NCBI GenBank assembly: GCA_015039465.1
Contig: MU130372.1
Coordinates: forward strand, 91,103-121,826
Source of the DNA: Phlegmacium glaucopus
Lineage: Eukaryota; Basidiomycota; Agaricomycetes; Agaricales; Cortinariaceae
Reading direction: 5' to 3'
Length of the DNA stretch: 30,724 bases
Shown here: piece by piece, positions 1-10,721 of the stretch
Numbering within the stretch: the stretch's first letter is position 1
Layout: each line of letters begins with the position of its first letter
Program-made: the position numbers and the translations under genes
The notes under the pieces: model-generated
Seen by the model: the letters and a program-made list of their open reading frames with translations, nothing else
Database searches by the model: none
Told to the model about the DNA's origin: nothing

Positions 1-374
1 CCACACTTTACCCACATACCTACCAACTTTACCCACATAACCACGAGCTTTGCCCAGGAACCACCAACTTTGCCCACATGAGCAGCAGCATGTGCATATA
101 AGGAGCAGCATGCCCCCACAAGTAGCAGTACCCAATTTCTACCACCCACCCACCCATTCACACCTATTTCTACACTCTACTCACCCATTTATACACTTAG
201 CCACCTATTTTGACCATCTACTGCCTTTATTTCATTTTTCTTATATCAATTGAATACATTCTATGATTCTAATGTAATGTATTAGTAACTAATCCCCAGC
301 AATCATCCATTTAAATTTAGATTAATATGTTAGAAAAGTTAGAAAAAGATGAGTTAGTAGGAATTAACTTATAA
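1..374. other. C-rich low-complexity and AT-rich intergenic sequence
   Basis: The first 240 bases are a degenerate array of short C-rich words such as CTTTACCCACATA, followed by ACCCACCCA tracts. It then turns AT-rich. No convincing coding sequence is visible: the short open frame here (50-253) is just translated repeat. Confidence 0.5.
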
Positions 375-575
375 GTATTGCAGTTCTGATCAGATCTGAT
401 CAGAACTGCTCAGAATCTGATCAGATCTGATCAGAACTGCTCAGAATCTGATCAGAATTGGTCAGATTCTGATCAGAACTGCTCAGAATCTGATCAGAAA
501 TGCTCAGAATCTGATCAGAAATGCTCAGAACTGGTCAGATTCTGAGCAGTTCTGATCAGATCTGACCAATTCTGG
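375..575. repeat. Array of TCTGATCAGA-type short palindromes
   Basis: About 195 bases are built almost wholly from variants of TCTGATCAGA, AGAACTGCTCAGAA and TCTGATCAGAACTG. Each core is its own reverse complement, so the array can fold on either strand. It abuts the first recognisable coding exon at 575. Similar words (CTCAGAATCTGATC) recur at 26670-26885, so this is probably a dispersed repeat family, perhaps the subterminal array of a transposon. I found no clear terminal inverted repeats or target duplication here. Confidence 0.75.
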
Positions 576-3176
576 TGGGGGACAGAAAAGTACTGCTCCT
601 TGACAACAAGAAGTGTCGCAGTTCAGCACAAGTTCAAGAAGAAAAGCAAGCAGCCACCACCACTGCTGCTGCCTCAGAAGTCAAGAAGTTTAATCTTGCT
701 GTCCAGAAGACACAATGTATCGCTGCGTTTGAAGACCAGCTTCACAAAGAGGACCAGCAACATGATAAGGGCATGGCTCGCCCTGACATAGTACCTGCCC
801 ACCATGTGGTAACGTCCCTATATCACCCCTCTTATTATTTTGTTGAGTTCAAATCTTCATGCTGACTGGACAGGGAAAACCAACTATGAAGCAACAGAGC
901 AGTGCAATGATTGTATCAAATGTAAAGGTATGATCCATGCTTCGTTGTGAGACCTGGATTTATGTCTCGAAACACGTCAGATAGTCAAGGAAACCTCAAA
1001 ACCTGAACTGACTGAAAGCGGTAGCCCTGAGCCCAAGAGTGGTTCAGATGAAGAAGATGACATTGAACAGGAACGGCAGGTCCTAGAGTCTGAGTTAGAA
1101 TCTGAAGGACTAGCAGATATTTCTGATGAGTCTGCGGTTGACACCAAATCCAGCGATGGTCAAATTCTTGGTTTCGAGGATGAGTCTGATGGAGATCATG
1201 AGAAAGATGAAGATTATCAGATGGAAATGGATGATGATGATAAAGGCTCAGATTTGGAATCGGATGGGGGGTCGGATGGGGGGTTTTACCTGCGTGAGGT
1301 GCCTGAGTCCACAAAGAAGGCGGGGAAAGCAAAAGCAGCCAAGGTAAGTTCCTTATTTGATTGATCTATGAGTCTTTGGTGACTGCAAGACTGAAAATCA
1401 CTATAACGCAGAAAAACCCAAACGCGGTGACTTCCGCAAAGCAATTAACAATGTACGCAATAACTCAGCCATTGCAGGAAATACCGCTATCAATGTGATT
1501 GCCAAAGTGAAACCACCAACGGCACAGAAGCGAAAAGAACCGGATAATAAACCTATGTACATCTCAGCAGTCTATTAATTGCCAAATACTCAACTGTACC
1601 ATTCCATTGCAGAGGCCCGGTCGTTGAGAAACGTGCCAAGAAGACCGAAGGAGGGCTTCTCTCTGGGTGGGCAAACAAACTGGCAAAGGAGCGGTCGAAA
1701 ATGATCTCAGGTTCGTTGTCACAATTTAGTACAGGCTTTGGTCTTCACAAGTCTCAGCTTGTAATGCATCATCACGCGAGGCAGTTGAAGATCTGGATGA
1801 TCCACTCGAGTATGCTGGCAGCGAATTTGATGAAGATGAAACTGTTGAGTCTGTCAAAGCTGCTTGTGATGTGAAGAAACCGGCTGTTAGTATTCGAGGA
1901 AACCGGGTGAGCAGGATCCATCTCACCACACTGTCTGGCTTCTTACTAACCCCAATAGACAACCACCATCAAGATTTTTGAGCCGGTTGTCCCAGAGAGC
2001 TCCTCCAGCGGTCGTTGTGTCAAGAAAATAAGGTATAATTTCTCATCACTTCCCTTTCCTCGTGGGGCAGCCAGCAGCTCCTACACTCGCGATTGGAGAA
2101 AATCCTTCAAACCAACGCTCATACATTGGGCTGCCACTCTTGAAGACCTGTTCGGCACAAATGCTGTCATGGAGGACATTGTCACAGAGATATGGAAAGT
2201 TGTCTTTCCTTCCATCGCAAACGAGGTGGATGGTGGCAGCCGTGAGGCTATTATACATAGTGATGTGCCAGCTTGGCCTGGAAGCCAGAAGCCAGGCCAA
2301 GCCAAGCAAAATAGGCCAGGCCAAAGCCAAGCCATGAGCCTGGCTTACCTTGGCCTGTGGCCTTGGCTTGAGATTTTCAAAGCCACAGGCCATGGCCTGA
2401 GCCATGGCTTTGGGAAATTTTTTGATAGGACTGGGTGGTAAATTATGATGTATAAAAAGTTAAAATTTGATTTTTCTAAAAACAATTTATCATAAAACAG
2501 GTGATTATATTATTTTATATAGGGTATTTTTATTCATTTAAGGATAATTCATAAATAAATTACCTGATCCTGCAGATAATAATGGATAGACATTAGAATT
2601 GATGATGAATTTAGGCAGAAAAAATGTAATGTATTTTTTTTTTTACTAATCTTCACTTTTTAAATGTAAGCCATGGCCTGAGCCAAGGCCAAGCCAAGGC
2701 CAAAGTCAAGCCAAGTTTTGACCCCAAGCCATGGCTTGAGCCAGGCCAGGCCAAGGCCAAGCCAAGACCAAGGGTTTGGCCTTGGCCTGGAAAAAGTAAA
2801 GCCAAAGCCAAGGAAAGCCAGGCCAAAGCCATGGTTTCAGGCCAAAGCCAAGCCAGCACATCACTAATTATACACGTGGTAAGCCCTTACTGAGTAATGC
2901 ATTCATTGTTCTTGTTGATGCTTGGATTTTAGGCAGCTGATGCCCTCATCGACTGGCGTAGTTCCATGGGTAAGGAGGGACTGCATCTCGTCCTCCATGC
3001 GTTCAATGAAGAGGGGGTGAAGAAGGAAGATGCATGACAGGCTGCTGAATATTACCTCGAAAACTACCGCTTCATTTACCAGAACCCTGATGATGATACG
3101 GTCAGTTATCCTTCCACTTCCTCATTTGTGCGGAACCTTTTTGACCATACTTATCTGAGCAGGGGAACAAGGGCAT
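575..3176 (+). pseudogene. 5' part of a split gene of unknown function (3' part at 10724-11207)
   Basis: I do not recognise a named family. Coding segments separated by short introns can be followed: a lysine/alanine-rich N-terminal exon (575-790); a very acidic exon (about 985-1345, rich in Glu, Asp and Ser); a basic segment containing KPKRGDFRKAINN (about 1415-1550); exons at about 1615-1725, 1770-1905 and 1960-2030; then an exon from about 2070 with RDWRKSFKPTLIHWAATLED. That exon is broken by a hAT-type element after 2257. Coding resumes near 2933 (ADALIDWRSSMGKEGLHLVL) and continues as YLENYRFIYQNPDDDT. An in-frame TGA at about 3035 lies in this last part. After a short intron the next exon reads GNKG and is cut by the Plavaka element at 3176. 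Two insertions plus a stop make it non-functional. Exon edges are approximate and the true start may lie further upstream. Confidence 0.6.
2258..2866. mobile_element. Non-autonomous hAT-type element (MITE), 609 bp
   Basis: The left end reads TAGTGATGTGCCAGCTTGGC. The right end, reverse complemented, reads TAGTGATGTGCTGGCTTGGC, giving TIRs with two differences in 20. The flanks carry a perfect 8-bp duplication, ATTATACA, at 2250-2257 and 2867-2874. TIRs starting TAGTG/CAGTG and 8-bp TSDs are diagnostic of the hAT superfamily. Both ends are dense arrays of AGCCAAGGCC and CAGGCC words (2270-2410 and 2670-2855) around an AT-rich core. There is no transposase: open frames inside are translated repeat. 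It sits inside an exon of the split gene. Confidence 0.9.
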
Positions 3177-3465
3177 CAGGAAAAACCTCACCTGCTTATC
3201 TGCAGAAATCAGCTAGTATATGCCAGAATATGTGAGGATATGCCCAGATTAGTTTTCAATAAGTTGGGTAAGTTGGGTAAGTCAAATCAGTTAGGTCCCT
3301 CGTAAATTGATAACTGATTGGTGCTGATCACGCGCTGATACCTGGCTGATTCCTACTTCTTCGTCTGAAATATATGGATGAAATTTGCTATAAAAATCAC
3401 AATTTCACTGTCCTTCCTCAGTAGATTGTCAAAAAGAAAGCTTGCAAAAGGAATTAATTGATTGA

Positions 3466-3657
3466 TATGTACATCCGATCTTATAAACTAGTCCAGTCCA
3501 CTTAACTCAAGAATAGCGAGAGCATTGCCCTGAATTCGGGTACCAAAGTTAGCTGGGGTATTATGTACATCCGATCTTATAAACTAGTCCAGTCCACTTA
3601 AATCAAGAATAGCGAGAGCATTGCCCTGAATTCGGGTACCAAAGTTAGCTGGGGTAT
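3466..3657. repeat. 96-bp tandem duplication near the left end of the Plavaka element
   Basis: Two head-to-tail units, 3466-3561 and 3562-3657, differ at about one base (AACTC versus AAATC). They lie between the element's left end and the stop codon of the minus-strand gene. Each unit contains GAATTC and GGTACC. Near-identity implies a recent duplication. Confidence 0.85.
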
Positions 3658-3713
3658 TGTCAATGCTGAATAGTGGTGGCATGAGCAAGTGATTGAGAAC
3701 AAAGACATCTGAC

Positions 3714-6222
3714 TTACATGACCTGAGAATAGACCTTTGACATGATCAAGTGATATGTGTTAATCTTCTTCCGAAGTCCCATAAGAGTCTCTACATGTCG
3801 ATCGAAAACGGTCTTGAAGAGGTCACCGTCAAATCGTTCAGAAGATTTTAACTTTGCATCCGACATCGCTTTGACCAGCCTCTTCCCCTCCCGCCATTCC
3901 CATATTGCTGCAAATAACTGAGCATGTCAGCCACCAATTAACATCAGATAACAAGAAGAAACTTACAGCTGTAGCACTGAGGGCCATGAGAGGGATCGTG
4001 AGCTCTGGCTCTGGTTGACTGGGATGCGAAGACACATATTGGTCTTTGAATTTGTAGCCAAAGCCTGTAGGGGTGGCGAAGAAGGCGTCTCGGATCAGTT
4101 GAATAAGGCCTGGGTTGAGGTAAATCTGAACATCAGTTGGCGAACTCTTTGTCAGCCAGATGGGCTACGGCACAGACAGTCAGATTGAATGAAAAACAGT
4201 TTAAATAGCTATACCTTTCCTTTGTCTGTGACACCCCACTCTCCAGGATATACGTACACATCATTCTCCATCAAAGCCTTGACCCGCTCTTTACATCCAT
4301 CGTTAATGCCTAGCTGAAACAATGCAATATGATCTGAGGCAACAGAGCGCACATTTCCACGGTGATGTGAAAGGCGGTCAATAACCTAGAATAAATTATT
4401 AACAGTGACAATAATTTTTAGTTATGTTAATTGAGATACGTACCCATTTACCAATGACTTTAACGAAGTCGTCATCTCTTGTAATGCGCTTTTGTACATC
4501 TTTATACCGTTTATCCTTCCCAATGAGTGGCTTGACTGCTTCCAAAAGCACTTGTCGCTTATATGCTGCGGCTCGGTGGAGTTCAGGCCAGGCATGTTCC
4601 GTAACCAGAGTCTTCTCGACAATCTTGATAGCGTCGCGACAGATTGTATGAAGATAAATATTCTGAACACAAAGCGCCCCATGATTGTTCATGCGCACAT
4701 GTACGGGCCACTTCTCCTCTGGGAACTCATTGTTCTCTTGATCACTCTCAATATGAACAGGGTTGGTAGTGGGGCGGGGATGGGTGTTCAACTTATTGGC
4801 AGGGTGAGAGGTGACGATGGCCGGACGCTAGATTTGAGGGTGTCAGTTGGTGATCAATGAAGTCGATAAATTGAATTGCGTACCTCTGCAGTAAGTGTGG
4901 CATCTCGTTTATTTGGACCCTAGAGAATTGATCGCTAAACAGTACCACTGGCATATATAAGATTGATCAGACGTACCTTTGTCTTCTTTCCCTGCTTATG
5001 TATTCCTGAATGCACCAGCTCTTGTTCTTCACCACTGGAAACCTCTTGGTCATCAAATATACCTTCAGATTCTGAGGTTGGGGGTCAAGAGGCCTCCAAA
5101 CTTGATCGCCGGCTTTTTCCTGACTTTACACTAACCATCACAACGCCATCATCATCGTCAAAGAGGCTGGAAGGATCTCGGGGAACCTAAATAAGGGTGT
5201 AGTAAGCAGAATAGAATCAGATAACGAAGAAAAGACTGTACCTCATCATCCAGGAGCTTCCAAGCGTCCTGCTCAGTCATACCTGTGACATCAAGATCCT
5301 CTTCGCCATCTGGGCCGTCCTCATCAGTACTTCCCTCACCTGCCTTGTCGAGGAAGTCATTGTCTGGGTCTGAGAGGCTTGATGACTCTGACTCGATGCT
5401 AGGTGCTCTTGGCTTTGGGGGCTGCTTCTTGGCTTTGTTCGTTGTGTTCAATTTTGCAGAATTCTTGGAGCCTAAGATGAGGTGGGAAAGTGACGGAGGG
5501 ATGGGTGACAAGATGAGAAGAAAACTCAAGGAACTTACGCTGGGTGCGATCAACATTGACGGCTGTAGGACAATTAGAATTAGTAAGCAACCTGGAATAG
5601 GATACATGCCACCTTGGGATTTCTTTGATATCTCTTCGCCATCAGTCTCTTGCTCTTCTTCAAATTCTTGCTGTTCCTTCTTGTGCCGTTTCTCTGCATA
5701 TTCAGTAAGATGTCTGACAAGCCAGAATACAGTGGTACCCACACCTTTACTAGCTGGCTCTCGAACATTGTCATTGCGTGCCGGGTTGTCCCCGGCTGGT
5801 GAGTGCAGTCGTTTCTTTCCTGTTGCTTCATACCATGCTGACGATGAAAAGATTACCAAGAATTTATGCCTCACTAGGCATGTGGTACTTACTTGCCTCT
5901 TTCAAGGCCTTTTCTTTCACTCTTCGTGGGCCTAAAATGTGAGTACACATGAATACTTTGTCAGTTGAATGTTCAAGTTGGCTAACTTACCTGCTCCAGC
6001 TGCGATGAGCTGTTGCTCTTCCGCTTCCTTTCTTGTGCGTGAAGCTGCTAGTTTCCGCTTCTTGAGCTCCTTCTCAATCCATTTTTGTCGTTCTTCAAGA
6101 GTCACAACTGCTGTATCATCGTCCATTTCTATGGGAGACAGAGTGAAGTGTGGGGTGTTTGGATTGTGTTGATCAGCCACATATTTATTATTTGGTGCAA
6201 CTGCTAAGTTTTGCAACACCAT
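3714..6222 (-). CDS. DUF6532-type protein, 12 exons, 630 aa, carried inside the Plavaka element
   Basis: I traced twelve exons whose splice phases all agree: 5991-6222, 5893-5931, 5613-5837, 5448-5541 region (24 bp), 5242-5471, 5132-5186, 4977-5071, 4884-4919, 4444-4827, 4215-4385, 3967-4164 and 3714-3917. The protein is about 630 residues with no internal stop. Roughly residues 1-310 are charged, Lys/Glu-rich then acidic and Ser-rich, probably disordered with coiled-coil stretches. The C-terminal part (about residue 360 on) looks like the fungal DUF6532 domain: EHAWPELHRAAAYKR, a central hydrophobic segment, IPLMALSATA, AAIWEWREGKR and a closing YHLIMSKVYSQV. The function of this domain is unknown. 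Start chosen at 6222; Met33 (6126) is an alternative. It shares a promoter gap with the transposase, so it is probably an accessory gene of the transposon. The domain name is from memory of the family and was not searched. Confidence 0.75.
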
Positions 6223-6308
6223 TATATGCTTCCGTCAAGCTCATCGCTTAATCATCTAAATCTTCATGTTTCGTATCTCATTGTAACTTCAATCCATCTT
6301 TTTTCATC
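6223..6308. promoter_or_regulatory. 86-bp divergent promoter gap of the two Plavaka genes
   Basis: Only 86 bases separate the start codons of the minus-strand DUF6532-type gene and the plus-strand transposase, so any 5' elements must be shared or overlap. The stretch is T- and C-rich on the plus strand with CAT/ATC words. No clear TATA box is seen. Shared regulation is inferred from geometry alone. Confidence 0.45.
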
Positions 6309-9300
6309 ATGTCCCCTGATACAAGCACCTGCCCTGGCTGTGATAAGACCTTCTCAGTGCGAGGATATGAATCTCATCTTACTCAATCACAAGATCCACT
6401 GTGTCGGGCCATCTACGAAGAACTCAGGATGGCACATACACTTTATGAGCGACTCGAGAAGCTGCACGGCTCAGACTCGGACACAGAGGCCCAAAGTTTT
6501 CAAGGGGATGCTTTTGGGTCTCCCGAAGACTATGCAACCGACACCTTTGGCCAAGACATGGACATGCCTGGGCCGGCTGAACATCCCCCCACCAATGTAG
6601 AGGATGATGAACCACCACAGAGTGACGATTCAGAAGAGGACGAGCAAGACACTGCCGAATTGGAGCACACTTGGGAGCCGCTTCGTGAGGGTGCACCCGC
6701 AGAAGAGATAGAAGAGGAAGTTGACGATAACGACCATCAGGAAGAGTTCCAGGAGGATTCGGATATTGGCGCACGTTGTGCAGCTGAGCGCGTTATTATT
6801 GGTGAGGGTCATGGTGTCAAACCAGCCGTGGTGCTTCGCTACACAGACAAATACCCTTCTTCTGCCGCTGGAGGAGTCCTAGCACATGGGGAGACCGGAG
6901 ACAAGAATTATTGTGCAGCTGTGAGTGGCCAGGATAAGAATCCTTGGGCCCCATTCAAGTCAAGGAAGGACTGGGAGGTTGCACTGTGGGCCAAGCTTCG
7001 AGGTCCTGGATCAACGGCCTTTTCTGATCTGCTTGCAATTCCAGGGGTGCATTTTATATTAATCTATCTTCTATGTGAACTACTAAACCAATTGGCCCTA
7101 GCTTTGCGACGCTCTTGGCTTGTCCTACAAGAACTCTGATGAATTAAACAAGATCATCGACAACAAGCTGCCAGGGTGGCCCCAGTTTAAGCGCCATGAG
7201 GTTGTTCAGAGCGGGGAAGCTTTTGAATTTTATTCGCGCAATATCCTTGAGTGTTTAGAAACCTTGTGGGGCGATCCTGATTTTGTGGATGACCTCATCA
7301 CAGAACCCGAACGCCATTATGCTGATGAAGACATGACTGTCCGGATGTATCATGACATGCACACAGGAAAGTGGTGGTGGACGACTCAGGTATGAATTGC
7401 CATGCATTCAAAGTTTAATTTCTCCAGGTCGTACTTACATTATGTTAAAGAAAAAGGTACAAACGGAGACACGGCGAAAACATATTACTATCATCCCCGT
7501 TATCATCTCCTCTGACAAAACTCAACTTACAACATTCCGTGGAAAGCAAGCGTATCCTGTCTATCTCACCATCGGCAACCTTCCCAAACACATCCGTCGA
7601 AAACCTTCACGACAGGGCCAGGTCCTGCTCGGGTACCTTCCAACCTCAAAGCTTGACCACATCTCAAATAAGGCCTCACGTCGACAATGCTTGTCCAATT
7701 TGTTTCACCACTGTATGCAATATATTGTCAAGCCATTGGAGAGGGCTGGGAAAAATGGAATCGGCGATGCTTTCCTATCCTTGCAGCCTATGTTGGCGAT
7801 TATCCTGAGCAAATTCTCGTCGGTCTCATCAAGAAGGGTGAATGTCCTATCTGCCCTGCACCACGCAATGAAATTGGAAATCGGGAGAGCGTCTTGAAGC
7901 CATGGGATACTGACAAAGTCATAGAAGCTCTAAATTCTATCGACAAGGGTGCATCTGAATTCACAAAGGCCTGCGCGCGTGCTGGAATCAAGCCTGTCCA
8001 GTCCGTATTTTGGAAAAACCTTCCCTTCGTTGACATTTACCGCTCCATAACCCCTGATATCTTGCACCAACTGTACCAGGGACTTCTGAAGCATCTCATT
8101 GCTTGGGTTAGGGCTGCATGTGGTGACGCAGAAATTGATGCTCGGTGTCGTCGTTTCCCCCCAAATCACAACATCCGGCTCTTCATGAATGGGATTTCAC
8201 ACCTCTCTCGTGTAACCGGCACTGAACATGACCAGATATCTCGTTTTCTTCTGTCACTCGTCACTGATATCCGTCTTCCTGATGGACAATCCAATGCACG
8301 ATTGGTTCGTACAGTCCGTGCTGTGCTCGATTTTATCTATCTTGCGAGATATCCAATACATACCTCTGAAACACTGGCCCAGATGGACGACGCACTTCAA
8401 GCCTTTCATGACAATCGCGACATCTTCATATCTCTTGGCATCCGTACCCATTTCAATATCCCGAAGCTCCATAACATCGGTCACTATCTGGAACTCATCG
8501 AGCTGTTCGGAACCGCTGACAACTTCAATACTGAGTATACCGAACGCCTCCATATTGACATGGCAAAGGATGCATATGTATCAACAAACTTCAAAGACGA
8601 GTTCCCACAGATGACCCTTTGGCTTGGTCGTAAGGAGCAGATGATGCAGCACCAGAAGTATATCCGCCGTCGTTTGGAAACTTCCTCGAACACCCCTCTT
8701 CACATCCAAAAGCCTCTTCCTTCATTAATTCCTGAGCGCCGCCAACAAATGACAAAGCATCCCACACATCGTGCTGTTCCACTTGATGACATCCACAACA
8801 AATACGGCGCTATGCACTTTATTCCAGCTTTATCCCGCTTTATTGCCCAGTATCAAAATCCTGAGTATTCAAAAGCTCAAGTCGAAACAGCTTCCCATTC
8901 CATTCACATTCCCTTCCACAAATTGTCTGTCTTTCATCGCGTCAAATTTGTCAGTTATGATCTCTATGCCCTTAATCCTCTGGATGAGGTCGTCGTGGAC
9001 TCCATCCATGTCGATCCTGTGCACCTCGATAAGTACCGGAAAGTTGTTCCTGGGCGCTTCGATACCGCAATAATTAATATTGCGCCTGATAACGATTCAG
9101 GTGTACAAGGTGCGAGTTGTCAAGTCTCCATGATTACTCAACAACCTTAGAATCTCAACTGAGCTTTAACAGGTCTCGGTGTTGGGCAAATACGGTGTAT
9201 ATTTAGTCTTCCATCAACAGCCATTGGACTCTGGTTCCCAGGTGGATTTCCGCATCAGCATCTGGCCTATGTTGAATGGTTTACTCCATTGTCACAGGCG

Positions 9301-9528
9301 CCAGTCGATCGAAATACGAAGTTATTCAAGATTTCTCGTTTGGTTACTCATGGAGAACGGCGAGTGAGTATCATACCTGTTTCTCTTATTCGGTCTAGCG
9401 TCCATCTTTTTCCAAAATTCGGTCCACAAGTCCCTACTTTATGGTCGTTGAGTACTGTTCTTGAATCTGCCACTTCTTTCTATGTAAATGCACTCTCAGA
9501 TCGGTTTTTGTACTCAACCCTTTATTAA
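6309..9528 (+). CDS. Plavaka-type (KDZ/CACTA-like) transposase, four exons, one frameshift
   Basis: Exons 6309-7046, 7102-7389, 7451-9109 and 9173-9528 join in phase to about 1010 residues. The N-terminus has a C2HC-type zinc finger (Cys8, Cys11, His23, Cys32), then an acidic linker. The catalytic region carries blocks I associate with Plavaka transposases: LSYKNSDELNKIID, SSDKTQLTTFRGKQAYPVY, FPILAAYVGDYPEQ, a CPIC pair, PDILHQLYQGLLKHL, TEYTERLHID and a C-terminal HLAYVEWFTP segment. Exon 3 changes frame near 7765: GKNGI is followed directly by RRCFPIL one frame over, where relatives as I recall them have roughly ten more residues. A deletion of 1 (mod 3) bases would explain this. As it stands the enzyme would be truncated at about 490 residues. 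The first and last exons are otherwise open. Nuclear DNA transposition is the expected role. Confidence 0.85.
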
Positions 9529-9607
9529 ATTCACATAGCTAGTCTCTCTAATTTAAAACCCTTCTAATTGGATCCCCAATCTTAAAGACATGCCGGTTCA
9601 ACAACCT

Positions 9608-9877
9608 GGGTGTACTCAAACACGCTTATGGTATCCTGCCGACTCCCAAGACCAACCAATAAACCTCGCAAGTGCAGTGCGAGTGTCAATTGACACTGCC
9701 GTGCAGTCTTGCGAGGTTAGGAAGTTGGTGAGGATGGTAACCAGAGCGCACGAGTTGACAAGCATGTGGGTGTACTCAAAAACGCTTATGCTATCCTGCC
9801 GACTCCCAAGACCAACCAATAAACCTCGCAAGTGCAGTGCGAGTGTCAATTGACACTGCCGTGCAGTCTTGCGAGGT
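9608..9877. repeat. Two direct copies of a 110-bp unit, each holding a 53-bp palindrome
   Basis: Units 9608-9717 and 9768-9877 are about 98% identical with a 160-bp period. The end of each (9664-9716 and 9824-9876) is a near-perfect inverted repeat: CCTCGCAAG and CTTGCGAGG outside, AGTGTCAATTGACACT at the centre. It lies between the transposase stop codon and the right end of the Plavaka element. It could be a transposase-binding or hairpin site, or a small nested insertion that was duplicated. Which one is not decided by the sequence. Confidence 0.88.
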
Positions 9878-9881
9878 TTCG

Positions 9882-10551
9882 TCAATCATGCCTGGTTGGG
9901 CTCATCGGAAGGTGGTCGTGGCAGTGTGAATCCACAATTGGAATTGCGTCAATGGCGGTGGAATTGATAGTGGTGGTGACAGTGGCATTGTAGGGGAATA
10001 CACTATGTCGAGTGCTTATGGAACGGGGCCCTGGTGCGTCATCATCATCTGGAGGGGCGTTAGCCAGAAGTCTAGGCTGGCGTTGTGCTGTGTAGTATGG
10101 GGTGCGTAAGTGGGCGACGTATGTCCTAACGCAGTTTTCCTCACATACCTCGCAGGTCTCCCACACCATGGGTCTCCCCTCATATTTTCCCCCAACTCGT
10201 ACGCCCTCCTGAAACCCTTCAATGTCGTGTAGGGTGGCCTACATCCCTCACTGGAGAGGAGAGGCCAGGTGGCAGCAGTTCGGGTGAATAGGGATCTAAA
10301 AGTGGGAAATTTTTATTACATGCGTGATCAGAGAGCTCAAAAAAAAGTCTACCTTTTAACACGTCCTGCAGTGTGTGTTGAGTCTTGAGGGTTGGTATGG
10401 GAGCGGTGGAAAGCGTGTTGGTCATGGTTGATCTCAATTGAAACTCCGACACAATTCGCCATCGGGTTGGTGGGCGCTTGGGGTATGTGTCGCGCCTGTC
10501 ATAATTAATGACCTGAATAAGTTGGAAGCTTACCAGTGAACTACTGATCAT
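9882..10551 (-). other. Plavaka 3' flank with weak minus-strand open frames
   Basis: Three overlapping minus-strand frames run here (10219-10551, 10016-10222, 9882-10169). One begins MTNTLSTAPIPTLKTQHTLQ and another contains WETCEVCEENC. They could be exons of a small third gene, but I found no consistent splice chain and recognise no family. Treat as possible coding remnants within the transposon. Confidence 0.25.
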
Positions 10552-10637
10552 GAACTGATATAAGCTGATTTATGCTGAATAAGTTGGAAGCTTACTGAGT
10601 GACTACTGACCATGAACTAATCTGAGCTGATTTGATG
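10513..10637. repeat. 62-bp subterminal direct repeat of the Plavaka element
   Basis: Two diverged copies, beginning CTGAATAAGTTGGAAGCTTA at 10513 and 10575. Both contain ACTACTGA(T/C)CATGAACT and AGCTGATTT. They sit about 85-205 bp inside the right end. The left end (3255-3345) has similar AAGTTGGGTAAG and CTGAT words, in keeping with subterminal transposase-binding repeats. Confidence 0.7.
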
Positions 10638-10721
10638 ATGTAAGTCCACATCAGTTTGGTTACCGTTGATTCTCACTAATTCAAACTTACTTTAACAAAT
10701 AAGCAATTTAGGTTTTTCCTG

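Larger units (their letters stand above)
3177..10721 (+). mobile_element. Plavaka-type DNA transposon, 7545 bp
   Basis: The ends are inverted repeats: the left begins CAGGAAAAACCTCACCTGCT and the right, reverse complemented, begins CAGGAAAAACCTAAATTGCT, with the match continuing through TTAT(C/T)TG. The flanking dinucleotide AT (3175-3176 and 10722-10723) is duplicated. Removing the element with one AT rejoins an exon in frame (GNKG-M-GAFLSPLVS), which independently confirms the boundaries. Inside are a DUF6532-type gene (minus) and a Plavaka transposase (plus), head to head. Both ends have subterminal direct repeats rich in CTGAT and AAGTTGG words, as is common in CACTA-like elements. Short 2-3 bp duplications also fit that group. 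Confidence 0.88.

Noticed and set aside
2046..2405. 119-codon minus-strand frame rich in Leu/Ala/Trp near the first hAT element
   Set aside because: It runs antisense to an exon and through the GGCC arrays, so it is a shadow of repeats.
7390..7450. Acceptor at 7427 for the second transposase intron
   Set aside because: It leads to an immediate stop in the required phase, whereas the acceptor at 7450 keeps the frame and conserved sequence.
9664..9876. CRISPR-like repeat array
   Set aside because: Only two copies, a palindrome within a larger duplicated unit, in a eukaryotic transposon.
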